Below are positions 7,313 through 14,859 of a stretch of 21,586 bases of DNA, one piece after another. Each line of letters opens with the position of its first letter. Position 1 is the stretch's first letter. The position numbers and the translations under genes were made by a program. Origin of the DNA: JACQAI01 sp035507915 (GTDB lineage: Bacteria > Pseudomonadota > Alphaproteobacteria > Elsterales > Elsteraceae); NCBI GenBank assembly GCA_035507915.1, contig DATJNS010000428.1, forward strand, positions 1 to 21,586, written 5' to 3'. The notes beneath the pieces are model-generated. The model was not told the DNA's origin and did not search any database. It saw only the letters and a list, made by a program, of their open reading frames with translations.

Positions 7313-8755
7313 TCAGAACGCCCTGTAGACGAACTCGGGAGTCTTGTGAAAAAACGACGCGACCATCAGGATCGCGAGGACCTGGGTCGCGGCCCACAGA
7401 TTGCCGGCGATATGCGTGCGCGTCAGGGTCGATACGCAAGCCAGCCAACGACGTACCACGGCGAGGCCGGCGTCCTGCAACGACATGGCGATGGCCGCCG
7501 CGAGCGCGGTCAGCACGAGCGCCGCACACAGGCCAAACGGGCCGAGTCCGGCCCACAGGCGATCGAGTGCGGCCATGTCGACCCAGAGGCATGTGACGCC
7601 GACTACGAAATAGGCGATGGTCAGACCACGGCAGCCGTAGAGGTAGAACGGGTTCTCGCCGAGAGCGCGGTAACGCCGGCGCCCGAGGCGCGAGACGAGC
7701 ATGACCTGCCACAGCTTGTTGGCACTGGCGCCGGCGCCCATGACGAGGCCGTAAATCATGAAGACTGCCGTCGTGCCGTGCCAGAGACCCATGACGAAGA
7801 AGGTCGCGAAAAACGCGACGACGCCGAGATAAGGCAGCAGAGCCGGCGCCGGCAGCGCCTCGGCCAGACTCTTGACGATCGGATTGAAGAGATAGGTTTT
7901 GAACCAATCCGATAGCGTCATGTGCCAGCGCGCCCAGAATTCGAGGAAATTGCGTGCCTGGAACGGTTTGTTGAAATTCTCCGGCAGATCACGATCGAGC
8001 AGCCAGCCGGCGCCGATCACGATGTCCATGTACCCCGAGAAATTGTAGTAGAGGTAGGCCGTATAGGCGGCGGCACAGGCGCCGTAGTCCACTACGGAAC
8101 GCCAACCTGCCGACTGATCGGAGCCGGCGAGCAGCTGGTCCTCGAGCTTGAGGAACACGTGATTTGCGATGCCCGAGAGGATGATCACCTTCGCATACCC
8201 GGTGATCACGCGCGCGAAAGCATGGCGCACGCGCCCGGCGTCGAGCCGGACGTGCAGGCGCTCGCTGGACGCCGTGAAATCCTGATAGCGCTCGATCGGG
8301 CCCGACACGAACGACAGGAACCCGCACGTGTAGTTGAAGAACGCCAGCGGCGGTACTCGCGCCGCGAGCCCACCGTCGCGCGCATCGACCATCAGGTGCA
8401 AAATGCGGAACAGGATGTAGGAGAGGCCGACGACGAGATATGGGAACGGCAGCGTCGGCAGCCCATCGAGAAATGAAAAGCGCTTGAGCAGGAGGTAAGC
8501 GGCCAGCACGATACCGAGCCCCAGCGCAAGCACCGCCGCGGAAGCGCGACGGCGAACCAGCTCGATCATCACGTAGCCCAGCATGAGGAACGCCAAAAGC
8601 GGGATGATCTGCCTGAACTCGCCGACGTAGCTCGCGATGAACGCCGCATTCGCCAACGAGACAATCCCGACGCGGTAAACCCGCAATGGGACGGCGTGAA
8701 ACGCCAACACCACAAGCGCGACGAAACCAACGAAATTCAGCGACGCGATGTCCAC
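7313..8755 (-). CDS. MBOAT O-acyltransferase (DltB/AlgI-like)
   Basis: This is a 480-residue polytopic membrane protein of the MBOAT family, close in length to AlgI. The conserved blocks are present: YYNFSGYMDIVIG (about residue 240), FNKPFQARNFLEFWARWHMTLSDWF (about 262-286) and the catalytic histidine in MGLWHGTT (about 324). Such proteins pass an acyl group through the inner membrane to a periplasmic partner. DltB takes it from the carrier protein DltC, which makes the ACP of this operon a plausible donor. The start is the GTG at 8755 (MDIASLNFVGFV), with only a weak GGGCGAG upstream. It is the first gene of the operon, and about 400 non-coding bases precede it. Confidence 0.95.
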   Translation of the reverse strand: MDIASLNFVGFVALVVLAFHAVPLRVYRVGIVSLANAAFIASYVGEFRQIIPLLAFLMLGYVMIELVRRRASAAVLALGLGIVLAAYLLLKRFSFLDGLPTLPFPYLVVGLSYILFRILHLMVDARDGGLAARVPPLAFFNYTCGFLSFVSGPIERYQDFTASSERLHVRLDAGRVRHAFARVITGYAKVIILSGIANHVFLKLEDQLLAGSDQSAGWRSVVDYGACAAAYTAYLYYNFSGYMDIVIGAGWLLDRDLPENFNKPFQARNFLEFWARWHMTLSDWFKTYLFNPIVKSLAEALPAPALLPYLGVVAFFATFFVMGLWHGTTAVFMIYGLVMGAGASANKLWQVMLVSRLGRRRYRALGENPFYLYGCRGLTIAYFVVGVTCLWVDMAALDRLWAGLGPFGLCAALVLTALAAAIAMSLQDAGLAVVRRWLACVSTLTRTHIAGNLWAATQVLAILMVASFFHKTPEFVYRAF

Positions 8756-9154
8756 GTCACTCGCCCGTCCATACGTCCCGGCGGCGATGGTCGCTTCGAA
8801 CCGACGCGACGGTTTCGTCGTACCTCATTGCGGGCGAGCCACACGACGCGGAACCCGGCGGCCCGACGGGCGCGCCGTCAATCGTCCGACACCGTTTCCC
8901 CCACACACGTGATGCACCATGAATCACGAACTCGGGCGAAGATTCAGGCAAATCGCCGATCATGTTGACATCGGCACCGGTATAAAATCGCAAGCTTAAG
9001 TCAAAATTACATAGAACCCCTTCATAATGGCATCGAGACTGCCGCGTGCCGCTTGTGGGTGGCCGTTCAGGCCACCTCTCGAGACAACGCGTCGCGTGGC
9101 GCACGACATTTGCATCCAGCCACTCGCCCGGCCGAGCAGCGTCGGAGAGCCTGC
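8756..9154. other. 399-bp divergent control region
   Basis: This non-coding stretch separates the MBOAT operon (minus) from the first Wzy-like gene (plus) and should hold both promoters. The part 8926-9030 is strikingly AT-rich against the rest of the window. It contains the 22-base element at 8990-9011 and a perfect TTGACA at 8965-8970, though no -10 box at normal spacing follows that hexamer. The half next to MBOAT (8756-8925) is GC-rich, and a minus-strand open frame through it shows no recognisable protein. Confidence 0.7.
8990..9011 (-). promoter_or_regulatory. 22-base conserved element, copy 1
   Basis: On the minus strand this reads TGTAATTTTG, then A, then CTTAAGCT, then T, then GC. 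The copy at 10557-10578 on the plus strand differs only at two positions (G for A, C for T). Both copies carry TTG-R-CT and a TAT triplet at the same distance (14 bases after TTGRCT). The element is directed at the MBOAT operon, whose start is 235 bases away. It could be a promoter core or a regulator site. Confidence 0.6.
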
Positions 9155-10561
9155 ATGAACGCGTCCGAGCCGACACCATCGATCGCACCTGCCGAGGAGG
9201 GAGCGTCCCGTCCTCCGTGGCTGGTTCGGATGGCCGTGATCCTCGTCATCACTGGATTCACGATCCTCCAGCGCTTTGGGCTGAGCCTCGGCGCATCGGG
9301 CACGACCGCGTCAGCGGATGTTTCATCCCCTGGCGCAACCAGCGTCTATTCGATCGACGTCGCCTTGATCGCGCAGTACCTCCTGGTCGGGAGCTTGTTC
9401 GTCACGGGCTCTGTCCGGTTGGACAAGATGAACCTGATTCTGCTCGTCCCGTGCCTGCTCATCGCAGTCGCGAGTTGCCTGCTGAATATTCAGGACGCCT
9501 CATATCTGTCGCTGGCGCTGCTGATCGTCACCTATTCGCCGTTCGCCCTCAGCACGCCGGCCCGCGGGACGGTCAATCCATGCGGGGTATGGGCGATCGG
9601 CGTGTTCTGCAATTTCGCGCTGTTCTGTGCGCTCAGCGGAATCGCCCAGTTTGGCGCGCAATTCGTCATCCACCAACCATGGCTGTTCGATTTCACGGAC
9701 TACATACCCGAAGCGATTCGGGGGAGCGGGATCTACAACACCGTGATACCGGTCGGCGCGGAGTCGTTTCACAAATCCAACGGCTTTTTCTTTCGCGAGC
9801 CGTCGATGTTCTCGCAGATCACGGCGCTCGCGCTCATTGCCGAGGTTGCCCTGTTCCGGCGCATCATCCGCATGGGCATCCTGTGCTGCGCGCTCGTGCT
9901 CTCGTACTCCGGGACCGGCATCGGGGTGCTGCTGATCGCCCTGATGTTCCCGCTCGGCGTCAGAAGCCTGATCCGCATGGCCCTGCTGGCGGCACTCGGC
10001 GGCTTGGCGCTAGGCGCTCTCATAGGGTTCATGGGCGATGCCCTGCATTTGACCATGCTCGAACGCGTCCACGAGTTCGGCACGAGCGGCAGCAGCGGTT
10101 TCGCGCGTTTCGTCGCTCCCTTCATCGTGGTCTGGGAGGCGATCGACATCGATACGTGGTCGGTCGTCGTCGGCCATGCCCCTGACACCTGGTCGACGAT
10201 TCTCGGCTACGGTCCCGGCACGTTGGCCCGCGCGATCGCCCGCAATGTCAGTGCCTACCAGGTCCACGATCCCACCTGGTCCAAGCTGATCTTCGAATAC
10301 GGCCTGTTGGGCTTGGCCAGCTTCACCATGCTGATTCTCCGCGCCATCAATCAAAGTCGCGCGCCTGTTCAGATCCGCGCGGCACTGTTCTCGACATGGA
10401 TGATCATGGGGGGCTATCTGTTGACGCCCCAAGTGACCGCGCAACTTTATGTGCTGGCTGCGTTATGGCCGGTGCGTACCCCGCGCCGTCAAGCAAGGCC
10501 ATACCAGGTGACGCGCTCGACGACACCGCTCCCCCACGCTGGTCCGCGGGATTTGCTGTAA
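9155..10561 (+). CDS. Wzy/O-antigen-ligase-like membrane protein, copy 1
   Basis: This is a 468-residue integral membrane protein with roughly ten hydrophobic segments. The start is the ATG at 9155, with GGAGAG six bases upstream; the frame is open further upstream but that part is not protein-like. Family-type features are the large loop with SNGFFFREPSMFSQ (about residue 205), the LSYSGTGIGVLLIALMFPLG segment, and a C-terminal GYGPG followed by a conserved DPTWSKLIFEYGLLG. Such proteins polymerise or ligate lipid-linked oligosaccharides in the periplasm. It is clearly paralogous to the protein at 11962, but carries an extra Ser/Thr/Ala-rich loop after residue 43 and an 11-residue duplication near residue 333. 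Polymerase and ligase cannot be told apart by reading. Confidence 0.85.
   Translation: MNASEPTPSIAPAEEGASRPPWLVRMAVILVITGFTILQRFGLSLGASGTTASADVSSPGATSVYSIDVALIAQYLLVGSLFVTGSVRLDKMNLILLVPCLLIAVASCLLNIQDASYLSLALLIVTYSPFALSTPARGTVNPCGVWAIGVFCNFALFCALSGIAQFGAQFVIHQPWLFDFTDYIPEAIRGSGIYNTVIPVGAESFHKSNGFFFREPSMFSQITALALIAEVALFRRIIRMGILCCALVLSYSGTGIGVLLIALMFPLGVRSLIRMALLAALGGLALGALIGFMGDALHLTMLERVHEFGTSGSSGFARFVAPFIVVWEAIDIDTWSVVVGHAPDTWSTILGYGPGTLARAIARNVSAYQVHDPTWSKLIFEYGLLGLASFTMLILRAINQSRAPVQIRAALFSTWMIMGGYLLTPQVTAQLYVLAALWPVRTPRRQARPYQVTRSTTPLPHAGPRDLL
10151..10216 (+). repeat. 33-base in-frame tandem duplication in Wzy-like gene 1
   Basis: Bases 10151-10183 and 10184-10216 encode DTWSVVVGHAP and DTWSTILGYGP. 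The paralogue has a single copy at this place (DAWSAILGHGP). The two units have diverged at many bases, so the event is not recent, and the frame is kept. Confidence 0.75.
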
Positions 10562-10578
10562 TTTTGGCTTAAGCTCGC
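10557..10578 (+). promoter_or_regulatory. 22-base conserved element, copy 2
   Basis: This reads TGTAATTTTG, then G, then CTTAAGCT, then C, then GC, and matches the inverted copy at 8990-9011 in 20 of 22 positions. It begins over the TAA stop of the Wzy-like gene and points at the GT2 gene, whose start is 110 bases downstream. The 127-base gap here is otherwise without recognised elements and suggests that a new transcript begins at the GT2 gene. Confidence 0.6.
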
Positions 10579-10688
10579 CTCGCTATCAACAAGAAGCAAG
10601 AAGTAGCCGACAACCGCGCGGGACCGCCGGGTTGGCCGCTATCCAGCGTCGAGGCGAGCATGGCCGTGGGTGCGCGTGAGGTTGGTTC

Positions 10689-11864
10689 GTGCTGGCGGCT
10701 CTGATCGGCGTCGCCGTCCTTAGCTTCGTCTTGGCGGCGCATCCGTTCGGGACCTACCCCCTATCCCTCGCCCTCGGGCGCCGCTTCCATCGCCGAGCAC
10801 CCTACCCGCCGGCCCGACGATCGCGGACGACCACGCCACGGCTGGCGCTGTGTTTCTGCGCCTATCGCGAGGCCGGCGTGATCGAGCAAAAGGTCGCCAA
10901 TCTCCGCGAGATCCGCCGCCGGATCCCCGATATCCAAATCTTCGGTTTCGTCGACGGGTCGAGCGACGGCACGGATGCGATCCTCGAGCGCCATCGCGAT
11001 CTCATCAATCTGACGATCAGCAGTGAACGGCGCGGCAAGACGTTCGGCATGAACACCTTGGTCGCGCAGACCGACGCCGAAATCCTGATTTTCACGGACG
11101 CCAACGTGATGATCGATCCTGATGGCCTAGACCGCATGCTCGACTACTTCGCGGATCCCGAGATCGGTTGCGTGGCCGGGCACCTCATCTACATCAACAG
11201 CGAGGAGACGGCCACCAGCCAGAACGGCGCGCTCTATTGGCGGCTCGAGGAGGCAACGAAGCGTCTCGAGAGCGAGACCGGCTCGACGGTCGGCGCGGAC
11301 GGATCGTTGTTCGCCATCCGGCGCGAGCTCCACAGTCCCGTGCCTGACGGCGGGTTCGACGATCTGTACGTCTCCATGGACATCCTTTGTCAAGGCTACC
11401 GCGTCGTCAGCGCTCCGGACGTACGTTGCTTCGAGCGTACCGCGACCGAACCGATGGATGAGTTCCGTCGCAAGATCAGGATCGCCTGCGAAGGCTTCAA
11501 CGTCACGCGCCTGATGTGGCCGCGCTTGGCGAAACTGCCGGCGTTCACCTTGTACAAGTACCTGTCCCACCGGGTGCTGCGCTGGTTCTCGATCTATCTG
11601 CTCGGCCTATCGGGATTGGCGTGGTTGGGTGTCCTCCTCATGCTGCTGGGCTGGGCCAGTGTTTTGGCGCTGTGCGCCGGCGGCCTCGTCGTCGCGACGA
11701 TCGGCTGGCGGCTGCGCATCGGCCCGGTGCGCCGCGTTGTCGACATCTTGGTCGCCATGACGGGCGTCGGTATCGGAGTCGCGCGATCGATCCGCGGGGA
11801 TCGCTTCGTCATGTGGGCGCCGGCGACATCGGTGCGCGAAACGGGACCCTCGACGGGGATCTGA
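10689..11864 (+). CDS. membrane GT2 glycosyltransferase
   Basis: This is a 391-residue processive-type family-2 glycosyltransferase. One N-terminal membrane segment (1-20) precedes a cytoplasmic GT-A domain: VDGSSDGT with D89, the metal-binding region TDAN (136-139), GADGSLFAIRREL (about 202-213), and DDLYVS (224-229) as the acid/base region. FRRKIRIACEG (259-269) stands where QxxRW occurs in cellulose and PNAG synthases, and the tryptophan is missing. Two to four C-terminal membrane segments follow (about 290-365). The start is the GTG at 10689 with GAGG seven bases upstream. It sits between the two Wzy-like paralogues. It probably adds one sugar to the lipid-linked unit; a small synthase activity cannot be excluded. 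Confidence 0.9.
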   Translation: MLAALIGVAVLSFVLAAHPFGTYPLSLALGRRFHRRAPYPPARRSRTTTPRLALCFCAYREAGVIEQKVANLREIRRRIPDIQIFGFVDGSSDGTDAILERHRDLINLTISSERRGKTFGMNTLVAQTDAEILIFTDANVMIDPDGLDRMLDYFADPEIGCVAGHLIYINSEETATSQNGALYWRLEEATKRLESETGSTVGADGSLFAIRRELHSPVPDGGFDDLYVSMDILCQGYRVVSAPDVRCFERTATEPMDEFRRKIRIACEGFNVTRLMWPRLAKLPAFTLYKYLSHRVLRWFSIYLLGLSGLAWLGVLLMLLGWASVLALCAGGLVVATIGWRLRIGPVRRVVDILVAMTGVGIGVARSIRGDRFVMWAPATSVRETGPSTGI

Positions 11865-11961
11865 TGGGCCTGGCTCCAGCCTCGCGGTCAGGCTGGCGCG
11901 ATCCGTGCCCTCGGCGCCTGCTGGCGCCTCACAGCCGCGCATCCCGAATATCAGGCCGTGC

Positions 11962-13269
11962 ATGATTCCGACCGGATCGCGCATTGCGGCGCCCGCCCCA
12001 GGAGCCGACGCCCAGCCAACGCTCCCGCTGCCCGCGCTGGTGCGATTTGCCGTGGTGCTCGCCATCGTCTCGTTCACGATACTCCAGCGCTTCGGCCTGA
12101 ATCTGGGTGGCTATTCCGTCGACCTGGCGCTGATCACTCAATACTTCCTGGTGGTCAGCCTGTTGTTGACCCGCCTCGCGCACGTGGACCACGCGAGCCT
12201 GACCCTATTCACCGCGTGCTTGGTCGTAGCCCTCGCGAGCTGTCTTCTTAACGTTCAGCAATCGTCGATTGGATCGCTTGCCCTGCTTCTGATCATTTAT
12301 CTCCCCTTCATTTTCCACATCCGGCCCGAAGCCGAAGTCGGCGTGGGATGGCACTGGATGCTCGGGGTGTACAGCAATGTCGCGCTGTTCTGTGCGCTCT
12401 GCGGAATCATGCAGTTTGCCGCGCAGTTTGCGATCCATCAGCCGTGGCTTTTCAACTTCGACAGCGATATCCCGTCGGCGATTCGCGGCAACAACGACCC
12501 CTACAACACTGTGATCGCGGTTGGATCCCTGTACAAATCGAATGGATTCTTCTTTGTCGAACCGTCGCATTTCTCTCAGACGATGGGAATCGCCCTGATC
12601 GTCGAAATCGTTCTGCTCAAGCGACTCCTTCGAATCGGCTTACTGGGCTGCGCCTTGCTGCTGTCGTACTCCGGCACCGGCCTGGCAGTTCTGCTGATCG
12701 CCATGATGTTCCCCCTCGGACGTAAGACCGCGATCCGGCTGGCGCTGCTCTCCGGCTTTGGAGTCCTGATCTACTGGGGGCTTGGCGATTTGTTGAATCT
12801 CGGCTTCACGTTGAATCGCGTGGACGAATTCAATCAGGAGGGCAGCAGTGGGTCGGCGCGCTTCGTCTCGCCTTTGCTGCTGCTCTGGTGGGGCTTCGAC
12901 ACCGATGCGTGGTCGGCCATCCTCGGGCACGGACCTGGCATGATCCTGCGTGCGATCGAGCGCACGACGCGCCCCCATGACTTCTTCGATCCGACCTGGG
13001 CCAAGCTCGCCTACGACTACGGCCTCCTCGGCCTAACGCTTTTCGTGCTGTTCGTCGCCTCAATTCTGAACCGATCCCGCGCTCCGAGCGAGTTGCGCGT
13101 CGGTCTCTTCGTAATGTGGCTCGTGATGGGTGGGTACCTCCTCATACCGATGAAAACCGTCGAGCTGCAGGTACTGGCGCTGCTGTGGCCGGCGGGTGCC
13201 GCGCTACGCCGGCGGGGCGCGCGATCGTCGGCGTCGCCGATGTTCGTCGGCCAGCCGACCTCAGCCTGA
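11962..13269 (+). CDS. Wzy/O-antigen-ligase-like membrane protein, copy 2
   Basis: This is a 435-residue polytopic membrane protein, paralogous to the one at 9155 over its whole length. Shared stretches include FTILQRFGLNLG, FCALCGIMQFAAQFAIHQPWLF, YKSNGFFFVEPSHFSQ, LSYSGTG and DPTWAKLAYDYGLLG. The ATG at 11962 is chosen because it leaves an N-terminal tail of about 25 residues before LVRFAVVL, as in copy 1; a GTG at 11905 would add 19 residues and is less likely. No strong ribosome binding site is visible. It lacks both insertions of copy 1. Together with the flippase gene that follows, it fits a Wzx/Wzy export scheme. Copies 1 and 2 could be polymerase and ligase, or polymerases with different linkage. 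Confidence 0.85.
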   Translation: MIPTGSRIAAPAPGADAQPTLPLPALVRFAVVLAIVSFTILQRFGLNLGGYSVDLALITQYFLVVSLLLTRLAHVDHASLTLFTACLVVALASCLLNVQQSSIGSLALLLIIYLPFIFHIRPEAEVGVGWHWMLGVYSNVALFCALCGIMQFAAQFAIHQPWLFNFDSDIPSAIRGNNDPYNTVIAVGSLYKSNGFFFVEPSHFSQTMGIALIVEIVLLKRLLRIGLLGCALLLSYSGTGLAVLLIAMMFPLGRKTAIRLALLSGFGVLIYWGLGDLLNLGFTLNRVDEFNQEGSSGSARFVSPLLLLWWGFDTDAWSAILGHGPGMILRAIERTTRPHDFFDPTWAKLAYDYGLLGLTLFVLFVASILNRSRAPSELRVGLFVMWLVMGGYLLIPMKTVELQVLALLWPAGAALRRRGARSSASPMFVGQPTSA

Positions 13270-13341
13270 CCGCGCGATGATCCGAGACCCCGACATGGAC
13301 GCCCTTCTGCCGCCCCGCCCGCGCGCCCACGGACCGCTGCC

Positions 13342-14808
13342 GTGAAGCTCGACCGGCGCAAAGCCGCGCGGTCCGTATTGTGGAGCGGCATCGAGAACGG
13401 CGGGCTCGCCGCCGTCTCGCTGATCTCGCTGATCGTCTTCACGCGCCTCCTGTCGGCGAGAGATTTCGGCATGTTTTCCGTCGTCCTGGCGCTGGTCGAG
13501 CTCATCGGCGTGCTCGTTACAATGCTGTTCCACGATGCCCTGATCCAAAAGCGGGACATTACGGATCTCCACTTTGATACGGCGTTCACTGCGACGCTCG
13601 TCCTCAGCGTCGCTTGTACGGTCGCCTGCCGGCTGCTCGCGCCGGTTTTCGCGGCGGCGGTCGACTATCCCGAGGCCACCGCGATCCTCATTTGGACGAG
13701 CCTGTATTTTCCATTCGCGGGCTTCACCGCAACCATCATGGCACGCCAGCGCCGCGAGTTCGGATTCCGAGCGCTGGCGCAGCGGTCCTTGGTCGGACGG
13801 ATCGCCGGTGCCGCAGTCGGCATCACGGCCGCCGGACTGGGCGCGGGGTTGTGGAGCCTCGTTGTCCAGCAGCTCACGACGGCGCTGGTTGCCTCGACCG
13901 TCTTGTGGGTGACCTGTACAGATCGGCCGCGCCTACGCTTCGGCAGTACCGAGTTCGTCGAGTTGGTCTCCTTCGGGGCGTTCTCGGTCGGCGCACTGTT
14001 CCTCGGCTTCTCGATCAAGCGGGTGTTCACGATCATTGCCGGTGCTCTGCTCGGGCCAACGGCCGCTGGCTTCCTCAATCTGAGCTTTCGTATGGTCGAC
14101 GTCCTCTGGGCCATCGCGGCGACGGCGGTATCGCAGGTCGTCATGCCGATGCTGGCCAACCTGCAATCCGACCGTGACCGCTTGAGGCGCGCATATCGCA
14201 AGGCCGTGGCGTTCACGTGCATCGTCCTCTATGCCGGCTTTATCGGGCTCGGCGTAACCTCGTCCGAGGTCGTCGAGCTGCTGTTCGGCCGGCACTGGCT
14301 GCCCAGCAGTCCGTATGTCACCGCACTTGCCTTTCTGGTCCTGGTGCAGGCGCCCCGCCTGTTCGCGACGCCCGTGCTGACCGCCGTCGCACGGCCTCAC
14401 GCGCCGTTGGCCGGATGCCTGCTACAGCTCTGCGTCATGCTCGGAATCGTCGGTTGTTTCGGTTTGCCGTCGATCGGCTGGGCCGTCGGCGTGTGGATCG
14501 CATGCGAGATTGTGATGATCCCGGTCTCCATATGGCTCGTGCATCGGATGACCGGCCTCGGGCTGCGCGACCAATATGGCGGCGCGGTGATGCCTTTCGC
14601 GGCGGCGATGGTGATGGCGCTGGTCGTGACGGCCGCGCGCATCTGGCTGGTTCAAAATTTCGGTGCAGTCGCGCGCCTGGCGGTTCTGGCACCGCTCGGC
14701 GCCGCCATTTTCGTCGCCGCGCTGTGGCTGCTCGACCGCGCACTGATCGCCGATGCGAGCAGCTTCGCGCTGATCGCCGTGCGCCGTAAGCCGGCCACCG
14801 CCGCATGA
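13342..14808 (+). CDS. Wzx-like oligosaccharide flippase
   Basis: This is a 488-residue polytopic membrane protein of the MOP/polysaccharide-transport (Wzx, MviN-like) superfamily, with about twelve to fourteen hydrophobic segments. The N-terminus RRKAARSVLWSGIENGGLAAVSLISLIVFTRLLSARDFG has the standard form of these flippases, and EFGFRALAQRSLVGRIAGAAVGITAAGLGAG (about residues 137-170) is equally typical. The start is a GTG at 13342 with only weak ribosome-binding sequence; the 72 bases before it are GC-rich and hold nothing recognised. It would move undecaprenyl-linked units across the inner membrane for the Wzy-like proteins encoded upstream. Confidence 0.9.
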   Translation: MKLDRRKAARSVLWSGIENGGLAAVSLISLIVFTRLLSARDFGMFSVVLALVELIGVLVTMLFHDALIQKRDITDLHFDTAFTATLVLSVACTVACRLLAPVFAAAVDYPEATAILIWTSLYFPFAGFTATIMARQRREFGFRALAQRSLVGRIAGAAVGITAAGLGAGLWSLVVQQLTTALVASTVLWVTCTDRPRLRFGSTEFVELVSFGAFSVGALFLGFSIKRVFTIIAGALLGPTAAGFLNLSFRMVDVLWAIAATAVSQVVMPMLANLQSDRDRLRRAYRKAVAFTCIVLYAGFIGLGVTSSEVVELLFGRHWLPSSPYVTALAFLVLVQAPRLFATPVLTAVARPHAPLAGCLLQLCVMLGIVGCFGLPSIGWAVGVWIACEIVMIPVSIWLVHRMTGLGLRDQYGGAVMPFAAAMVMALVVTAARIWLVQNFGAVARLAVLAPLGAAIFVAALWLLDRALIADASSFALIAVRRKPATAA

Positions 14809-14859
14809 CCGAGCCCTCCGAACCGCACCGCACCACGATCGATTGCCGGGAGGAGCCGA

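Noticed and set aside
6608..7915. 435-codon plus-strand frame opposite the SGNH and MBOAT genes.
   Set aside because: It spans two well-supported genes on the other strand and has charged low-complexity composition, so it is a shadow frame.
8965..8986. Perfect TTGACA followed by TATAAA, looking like a plus-strand promoter.
   Set aside because: The hexamers are only 10 bases apart, too close for sigma-70, and no -10 box occurs at 16-18 bases from TTGACA.
8757..9188. Minus-strand 143-codon open frame running through the divergent control region and ending one base before the MBOAT start (68 codons from an internal ATG at 8963).
   Set aside because: The composition is Arg/Ser/Pro-rich without a recognisable pattern, it overlaps the start of the Wzy-like gene, the ribosome-binding sequence is poor, and it would cover the AT-rich regulatory stretch. 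Chance open frames of this size are common at this GC content.
9046..10185. 379-codon plus-strand frame overlapping Wzy-like gene 1, which raised the question of a frameshift.
   Set aside because: The chosen frame (9155-10561) is hydrophobic and aligns with its paralogue throughout; the alternative frame is Arg/His/Pro-rich and matches nothing.
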